10,971 nt of DNA from JAVBQU01 sp031548675 (GTDB lineage Bacteria > Bacteroidota > Bacteroidia > Bacteroidales > P3): positions 1 to 10,971 of the forward strand of contig JAVBQU010000245.1 in NCBI GenBank assembly GCA_031548675.1. Direction: 5' to 3'. This document shows positions 6,884-10,971 of this stretch, in pieces. Under the pieces are notes generated by a model. That model searched no databases and was not told the DNA's origin. It saw nothing but the letters and a program-made list of their open reading frames with translations. Both the position numbers and the translations under genes were made by a program. Within the stretch, counting starts at the first letter, position 1; every line of letters begins with the position of its first letter.

Positions 6884-8236
6884 TTATAGTTTCTCAACAA
6901 ATTCTTTCACTTTAATACCATCAAAATTGCCCGAACTCATCAAAAGCAGGTTTTTGTTTTTCCACTCCATTTGCATGAGATACTGCTGTAGTTTTTCTGA
7001 TTCGGTAAATACGATTAAATCTTCCCGCCCAAAAGCTGTTTTTACTTGTTCAATGCTTATGGGTGTAAGTTTTTTATGCTCTAGGGTATGCGGGTTAAAA
7101 TATACAATGGCTGTATCGGCATCCTGCATCGCATTTTCGTATTGCAGTAAGAAATCGGCGGTCAAACTGCTGAAAGTATGCAATTCCATGCAGGCAATCA
7201 ATTTCCGGTTTGGGAATTGTTCTTTCACAGCGGAAGTAGTGGCTTTGAGCTTGGATGGGGAATGGGCAAAATCTTTGTAGGCGGTAAAACCATCGGTTTC
7301 TCTTATTTTTTCTAAACGGTTGGAAGCTCCTTTAAACGAGGCTATGGCATGATAAAATATTGTATCGTCTATTCCTAATTGATTGCAGACCAAACGGGCT
7401 CCGTTGATATTCATCAAATTGTGCTGCCCGAAAACCTGCAAAGCTATTTTTTCGTGATTATGAATAATATAAGTAATGCCATTTTCTACCATATATTCGG
7501 GCAGAGCATAGGGAAATTTCCGAATACCGGATTTGGCTTTTTCGCATACTTCTTTCACATTTTTATCTGCTTCGCAATAAATCAACGCTCCGTTTGGACT
7601 CACTAAATCGGTAAATATCGAAAATTGTTCTTTATAGATTTCAAAGGTTTTAAATACATTGATATGATCCCAAGCTATACCGCTTATGAGGGCTATATCT
7701 GGCATATACACATGAAATTTAGGACGGGAATCTATGGGTGATGTCAAATATTCATCTCCTTCGATAATCATTACCGGAGCTTCTTCCGACAGTTTTACCA
7801 TCACTTCAAAGCCTTCCAGCTGGGCTCCTACCATATAATCACAGTCTCTTCCGCAGTGGTTCAGCACATGGATAATCATCGAAGTAATGCTGGTTTTGCC
7901 GTGGCTTCCGCCAATTACCACACGGCATTTGTCTTTCGACTGTTCATATATATATTCGGGATATGAAAATATTTTCAATCCTAATTCTTGTGCTTTCAGC
8001 AATTCGGGATTATCTTTTCGGGCATGCATACCCAAAATTACGGCATCCAATTGACGGGTAATTCTGTCTGCATTCCACCCGATGGACGACGGAAGTAGAC
8101 CGTATTTCTGCAAACGGCTTTTGGAAGGTTCGAAAATCTCATCGTCGGAACCGCTTACATGGTAGCCTTTTTTATGCAAAGCTATAGCTAAATTGTGCAT
8201 GGCACTTCCGCCAATGGCTATAAAGTGAACGTTCAT
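6884..8236 (-). CDS. mpl: UDP-N-acetylmuramate:tripeptide ligase (Mpl-type Mur ligase)
   Basis: Mpl is a cytoplasmic ATP-dependent ligase that joins recycled L-Ala-gamma-D-Glu-meso-DAP to UDP-MurNAc during peptidoglycan recycling. The 450-residue length fits the family (E. coli Mpl is about 457). The Mur N-terminal Rossmann domain starts HFIAIGGSAMHNLA (residues 4-17). The central-domain P-loop is GGSHGKTS (109-116). EGDEY (159-163) followed by TSPIDSRPKF and AWDHINVF (189-196) resembles Mpl EADEY..D.R.KF rather than MurC EADES. The C-terminal domain includes ASNRLEKI. The ATG at 8236 gives the canonical N-terminus. The gene appears monocistronic: a hairpin cluster lies upstream and the 21-bp repeat array downstream. 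MurC or a broader peptidoglycan synthetase role is the main alternative. Exact substrate use in this organism is inferred. Confidence 0.85.
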   Translation of the reverse strand: MNVHFIAIGGSAMHNLAIALHKKGYHVSGSDDEIFEPSKSRLQKYGLLPSSIGWNADRITRQLDAVILGMHARKDNPELLKAQELGLKIFSYPEYIYEQSKDKCRVVIGGSHGKTSITSMIIHVLNHCGRDCDYMVGAQLEGFEVMVKLSEEAPVMIIEGDEYLTSPIDSRPKFHVYMPDIALISGIAWDHINVFKTFEIYKEQFSIFTDLVSPNGALIYCEADKNVKEVCEKAKSGIRKFPYALPEYMVENGITYIIHNHEKIALQVFGQHNLMNINGARLVCNQLGIDDTIFYHAIASFKGASNRLEKIRETDGFTAYKDFAHSPSKLKATTSAVKEQFPNRKLIACMELHTFSSLTADFLLQYENAMQDADTAIVYFNPHTLEHKKLTPISIEQVKTAFGREDLIVFTESEKLQQYLMQMEWKNKNLLLMSSGNFDGIKVKEFVEKL

Positions 8237-8251
8237 AGTATTTTGTTTTTG

Positions 8252-8352
8252 TGCCGTTAAGGCAGTTTATATTTTTCCCTGCTTTGCAGGCAGGGTTGTA
8301 GTTGTCTTTTTCCACAGGTCAACGACCTGTTGGTTATGAAAATCTGACTTTT
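8252..8352. repeat. Hairpin cluster A (degenerate copy), upstream of mpl
   Basis: In order it contains TGCC-GTTAA-GGCA (8252-8264), CCTGC-TTT-GCAGG (8278-8290), ACAGGTC-AAC-GACCTGT (8314-8330) and a broken TGACTT-like arm from 8345. It aligns with cluster B at an offset of 157 bp from about 8260. Compared with B it carries an extra T at about 8331 that breaks the outer stem of the third hairpin, and the last hairpin has lost pairing. The cluster begins 15 bp upstream of the mpl start and so probably lies in its leader or promoter region. The rest of the gap to 8416 shows no gene or recognisable site. Confidence 0.75.
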
Positions 8353-8416
8353 GAAATCATTATCCATTAATTTTTAGTTATATACTTTATCTCTTTTCTT
8401 TGATTTTATGTCCTTT

Positions 8417-8517
8417 AGGCAACTTATATTTTTCCCTGCTTTGCAGGCAGGGTTCTAGTTGTCTTTTTCCACAGGTCAACGACCTGTGGTTATGAAAATC
8501 TGACTTTTCAAGTCAGA
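8417..8517. repeat. Hairpin cluster B (intact copy)
   Basis: Three near-perfect hairpins, all with three-base loops, lie in a row: CCTGC-TTT-GCAGG inside 8434-8452, CCACAGGTC-AAC-GACCTGTGG (8469-8489) and CTGACTT-TTC-AAGTCAG (8500-8516). The linkers (T-rich, then TTATGAAAAT) match cluster A and resemble those of the clusters flanking the transposase. The arms are perfectly complementary, as expected for a palindrome recognised by a Y1 transposase or for an RNA stem. Confidence 0.8.
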
Positions 8518-8550
8518 AAGAATATTTCTTTTCTTTGTATAAACTGTAAG

Positions 8551-8670
8551 TTAGCTATTTGCGTTAATTAATCTTTTTCTAAAGATAATACTTGGAATCC
8601 AAACTGCTAAAAGAGAACTTGTTTTATCGGCAACCAATCCAATTGCAGCTATTGATTTATATTTCTTCAT
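8551..8670 (-). CDS. Small ORF of 39 residues, possibly the 3' part of a frameshifted gene
   Basis: The ATG at 8670 opens a 39-residue reading frame that starts MKKYKSIAAIGLVADKTS and ends in IIFRKRLINANS. It has an amphipathic or hydrophobic middle (LLAVWIPSIIF) and a basic tail. I do not recognise the family. The frame stays open upstream of this ATG for nine codons, reading LHIEECTR before the M, until a TAG. It lies just beyond the 26-residue ORF at 8684-8764 in another frame, so the two could be halves of one disrupted small protein. Coding status is uncertain because the ORF is short. Confidence 0.3.
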   Translation of the reverse strand: MKKYKSIAAIGLVADKTSSLLAVWIPSIIFRKRLINANS

Positions 8671-8683
8671 TCGTGTACATTCT

Positions 8684-8764
8684 TCAATGTGTAACTATTC
8701 TTTTCAACATGGCATTGAGTGTTTTTGCAAATTCAGCAACATGTTTTTTGTTGTCAGTCTGCAT
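8684..8764 (-). CDS. Small ORF of 26 residues overlapping the acetyltransferase stop codon
   Basis: The ATG on the minus strand (8764-8762) shares one base with the TGA stop of the acetyltransferase gene (TGATG), an arrangement typical of translational coupling. The peptide starts MQTDNKKHVAEFAKTLNAML and ends KRIVTH. It is polar and helical in character, and I do not recognise it. A one-base shift near the end would join it to the frame of the next small ORF (8551-8670). It may be a genuine tiny gene, the 5' part of a frameshifted gene, or chance. Confidence 0.3.
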   Translation of the reverse strand: MQTDNKKHVAEFAKTLNAMLKRIVTH

Positions 8765-9261
8765 CAAGTTAATTTGAGCAACATTAGATAATCATCATTA
8801 TCTTCCTCTATAATCTCAAAACCTAAGTTTTTGTATAATCTAACAGCGTAATTGTCTTTCTTCACATTCAGCGAAGTTTGCTTATAAGCACTTTTTCTCA
8901 AATGGTCTATCATGGCTGTCATTAACCTAGTTCCAATTCCTTGATTACGGTATTCTTTGTACAACGAAACAGCAAACTCGGGCGTATCATTATCAATATA
9001 TCCGAAACCTTTTATATTTCCCGACAATATTCGTGTCCACACCGCCCCGACAATTTCTCCGTTCAAATCAGCAACCAAGCAGTAATCGTCCTTACTTTTT
9101 CCAAAATTGTCAATATACACTCGAATCTCCGGCAGCGTTATAACCTCTTTTGGTATAAGATTTTTCTCGTCAGGTTGATAAATCGCTTCATACAACATGT
9201 CTTCAAGCCTCTCTAGTTCCTCAAGTTTAATTTCTCGGATTTCCAGATTATTTATATTCAT
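8764..9261 (-). CDS. GNAT-family N-acetyltransferase
   Basis: This is a predicted acetyl-CoA dependent N-acetyltransferase; the substrate is unknown. From the ATG at 9261 the protein has 165 residues. The beta4 strand includes EIVGAVWTRIL. Motif A is YRNQGIGTRLM, carrying the Q/RxxGxG/A acetyl-CoA pyrophosphate loop. Motif B is typical: TSLNVKKDNYAVRLYKNLGFEII. The frame extends upstream to a TTG at 9303 that overlaps the stop of the TMEM175 gene. The ATG at 9261 is preferred because the extra 14 residues (NSQYTRHHKYKYK) are polar and atypical of a GNAT start. The gene follows the TMEM175 gene on the same strand with a gap of about 38 bp, so the two are probably co-transcribed. Confidence 0.85.
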   Translation of the reverse strand: MNINNLEIREIKLEELERLEDMLYEAIYQPDEKNLIPKEVITLPEIRVYIDNFGKSKDDYCLVADLNGEIVGAVWTRILSGNIKGFGYIDNDTPEFAVSLYKEYRNQGIGTRLMTAMIDHLRKSAYKQTSLNVKKDNYAVRLYKNLGFEIIEEDNDDYLMLLKLT

Positions 9262-9299
9262 TTTGTACTTATATTTGTGATGTCGGGTGTATTGTGAAT

Positions 9300-9875
9300 T
9301 CAATCGTCTATTGCTCGTTCAACACGCTTATCGGGTATTAACCACATAATGGCGACTAAAATATACAGTCCTGCCGCAGCCCATTCGCTAGCAAACGAAA
9401 TACCGATACCTAAAGCATAAGCAATAATAGATATTTTTCCCTTAGCATCCTTTCCTATTTGTTTCGAGAATGCAGAATCTGTTCCGCTTTTCGAAACAAT
9501 TTGAGTTTGCAATATATTATACGCAATGGCTGACATAAAAAGAATAACTCCGTATGCAGCCATCGGAGCGGATGTAAAATGATTTTCGCCCATCCAAGCT
9601 GTGGTAAACGGAATTAGCGACAGCCAAAATAAAAGATGTAAGTTAGCCCACAGTATTTTACCATTAATTTTTTCGACCGCATGCAGCATATGATGATGGT
9701 TATTCCAATAAATACCCACATATATAAAACTTAACACATAGCTTATAAAATGAGGAAGTACGGCTTTCAGGGCAGCAAAGTTATCGCCATGCGGTGCTTT
9801 AATTTCCAATACCATAATCGTGATAATAATCGCAATTACTCCATCGCTAAATGCTTCTAATCTACTTCGTGTCAT
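9300..9875 (-). CDS. TMEM175-type (DUF1211) potassium channel family protein
   Basis: Bacterial TMEM175 proteins are six-helix membrane proteins that assemble into potassium-selective channels. The 191-residue length fits a single six-helix repeat. The family signature RxxxFSDG is present at residues 5-12 (RLEAFSDG) at the start of the first helix, followed by VIAIIITIMVLEI. Further hydrophobic segments include FISYVLSFIYVGIYW with the following NNHHHML, LHLLFWLSLIPFTTAW, YGVILFMSAIAYNIL and a C-terminal pair around IIAYALGIGISFA and AAGLYILVAIMWLIP. It ends RVERAIDD. The ATG at 9875 gives the canonical start MTRSRLEAFSDG. Hairpin cluster L begins about 26 bp upstream. No TAnnTTTG element was found there. 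Confidence 0.88.
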   Translation of the reverse strand: MTRSRLEAFSDGVIAIIITIMVLEIKAPHGDNFAALKAVLPHFISYVLSFIYVGIYWNNHHHMLHAVEKINGKILWANLHLLFWLSLIPFTTAWMGENHFTSAPMAAYGVILFMSAIAYNILQTQIVSKSGTDSAFSKQIGKDAKGKISIIAYALGIGISFASEWAAAGLYILVAIMWLIPDKRVERAIDD

Positions 9876-9900
9876 ATATGAGTAGTTTTATTTTTGTTCC

Positions 9901-10237
9901 GCCTTACAGGCAGAGGTTGATATTCTTATACTTTCTTCCACAGGACATAGACTTTAACTTACACTTTCAGGGTTTCGGTTCAGGTAGATATTGATACTTT
10001 TATGCTTTTTCCACAGGTCTATGACCTGTGGTTATGAAGATATGACTTTTCAAGTCAAACAACATTTTTTACCTAATTATAGTTTTTGCTATGGTTAGCG
10101 TATTTATTTGCATAGTATTTCGCTTGTAAGTATGTTGGCAGCTGCAAGCCCGAAGGGCTTAACTTTCTTAACCACATGCAAGCGAAGCATAGTTTGTGGT
10201 ATAAGACATCTCAACTACTTCTGCCTAAAAGGCAGAA
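9901..10237. repeat. Hairpin cluster L, between the TMEM175 and transposase genes
   Basis: The cluster fills nearly all of the 366-bp gap. In order it has GCCT-TAC-AGGC (9901-9911), CCACAGGTC-TAT-GACCTGTGG (10011-10031), TGACTT-TTC-AAGTCA (10043-10057), AAGCCC-GAA-GGGCTT (10146-10160), ACCACA...TGTGGT around an inner ATGC...GCAT (10171-10200), and TTCTGCCT-AAA-AGGCAGAA (10219-10237). From 10011 to 10232 it matches 10750-10971 with three visible differences. It has 73 bp more than the right-hand copy, with two diverged versions of the segment ending CCACAGG (9938-9944 and 10011-10017). The last hairpin ends 4 bp beyond the transposase stop codon. Confidence 0.9.
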
Positions 10238-10241
10238 CTGC

Positions 10242-10691
10242 TCACCCTTTCAAAAAATACTGTTCATCAATCTCCATTCCGTTGTCAGTTAAAAACTGCC
10301 GGTATTCTTTTTCAAAGCCAACGGTTTTATGATGTTTCTTTTGATTTTTGATATAGTTAATAATCGTTTGCTTATCATTCAAATTATAAGTAAATCCAGC
10401 AAAGCTTACCGCCCAGCCTTCAAAATCGGGAAAATTCGGATTCTTTGAAAGCCACTTGCTCGAATACTCTTTTAACTCTTTCATAAAATCGGACAAAGCA
10501 AAAGTAGGGTGCATATCAACCAGCAAATGGATATGGTTTTCAGTGCCTCCAATACGGTATAGTTTAGACTTCTTATTTTCGACAATTCCCATAATGTAAG
10601 CATACAATTCCTTTTCATGTGTTTCTGGAATTGTATTTTTTCTGTATTTCGTACAAAAGACAATGTGGTATAGTAACCTTGTATAACTCAT
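10242..10691 (-). CDS. tnpA: IS200-like Y1 (HUH) transposase, RAYT candidate
   Basis: This is a single-strand DNA transposase of the IS200/IS605-REP family, 149 residues, full length for the type. It has the N-terminal core (RLLYHIVFCTKYRKNTI), the HUH metal motif in ENHIHLLVD (H53-I-H55) and the catalytic tyrosine in INYIKNQKKHH (Y113 with Q117). The C-terminus EKEYRQFLTDNGMEIDEQYF is a tail often seen in IS200-like and REP-associated proteins. No TnpB-like partner is present, which fits either IS200 or a REP-associated tyrosine transposase (RAYT). The gene lies between two direct copies of a hairpin-rich segment (clusters L and R), which are candidate substrates. No frameshift or missing catalytic residue was seen, so it may be active. 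Whether it mobilises its own gene or only the hairpins cannot be told from here. Confidence 0.88.
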   Translation of the reverse strand: MSYTRLLYHIVFCTKYRKNTIPETHEKELYAYIMGIVENKKSKLYRIGGTENHIHLLVDMHPTFALSDFMKELKEYSSKWLSKNPNFPDFEGWAVSFAGFTYNLNDKQTIINYIKNQKKHHKTVGFEKEYRQFLTDNGMEIDEQYFLKG

Positions 10692-10710
10692 CTTATGTAT
10701 GTTTTTTGTT

Positions 10711-10971
10711 CTGCCTTACGAGCAGAGGTTGATATTCTTATGCTTTCTTCCATAGGTCTATGACCTGTGGTTATGAAGATATGACTTTTCAAGTCAAACA
10801 ACATTTTTTACCTAATTATAGTTTTTGCTATGGTTACCGTATTTATTTGCATAGTATTTCGCTTGTAAGTACGTTGGCAGCTGCAAGCCCGAAGGGCTTA
10901 ACTTTCTTAACCACATGCAAGCGAAGCATAGTTTGTGGTATAAGACATCTCAACTACTTCTGCCTAAAAGG
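10711..10971. repeat. Hairpin cluster R, upstream of the transposase (cut by the window edge)
   Basis: This is a direct copy of cluster L beginning 20 bp upstream of the transposase start. The first hairpin is a mutated CTGC...GCAG (10711-10725). The second (10750-10770) has one base changed relative to L (CCATAGG instead of CCACAGG), leaving one imperfect pair. Then follow TGACTT-TTC-AAGTCA (10782-10796), AAGCCC-GAA-GGGCTT (10885-10899), the ACCACA...TGTGGT structure (10910-10939) and the first arm and loop of the CTGCCT hairpin, where the window ends. Further copies may lie beyond the edge. Confidence 0.9.

Noticed and set aside
6524..6915. Plus-strand MPSHETQ and CHLTRPK repeat ORFs
   Set aside because: Same cause: all plus-strand frames of the unit lack stops. 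The longer one runs into the 3' end of the well-supported mpl gene on the opposite strand.
8592..8777. Plus-strand ORF of 61 codons rich in hydrophobic residues
   Set aside because: It is antisense to the small minus-strand ORFs and the end of the acetyltransferase gene, with no start signal or recognisable motif.
9262..9303. TTG start adding 14 residues to the acetyltransferase
   Set aside because: The added residues are polar and do not resemble the GNAT N-terminus; the ATG at 9261 gives the expected start.

Overview
The window looks like a chromosomal piece of a Bacteroidota genome, probably Bacteroidales-like, although the order is an inference. The evidence is a PorZ-type component of the type IX secretion system (T9SS) with its own T9SS sorting domain, the porZ-recO gene pair, a BatA-type membrane protein, AT-rich DNA, and promoter-like elements of the Bacteroidota TAnnTTTG type. 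No tRNA, rRNA or CRISPR array was seen.

Layout. At the left edge, on the minus strand, is the 5' end of recO (1-62), preceded by porZ (113-2428) and a small four-helix membrane protein (2563-2898). A 143-bp divergent promoter region separates these from a plus-strand gene for a BatA/von Willebrand A type membrane protein (3042-5090). This converges on a minus-strand gene for a secreted, two-lobed retropepsin-like protein (5148-6413). Next is a minisatellite of sixteen 21-bp units with a palindromic core (6496-6831), then an Mpl-type muropeptide ligase (6884-8236, minus). From about 8250 to the right edge, four clusters of short hairpins, mostly with three-base loops, alternate with minus-strand genes: two tiny ORFs or a frameshifted remnant (8551-8764), a GNAT acetyltransferase (8764-9261), a TMEM175-type channel (9300-9875) and an IS200-like Y1 transposase (10242-10691).

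How the parts relate. The left half is core envelope and housekeeping content: secretion (PorZ), recombination (RecO), cell-wall recycling (Mpl) and a secreted protease-like protein. The right half is accessory in character. The transposase gene lies between two direct copies, 222 bp with three visible differences, of a hairpin-rich segment. Related hairpins recur upstream of mpl and upstream of the TMEM175 gene. This resembles a REP/RAYT system, in which a Y1 transposase is associated with dispersed palindromes. The hairpin family with its transposase, and the 21-bp palindrome array, are the two signals most worth following up.
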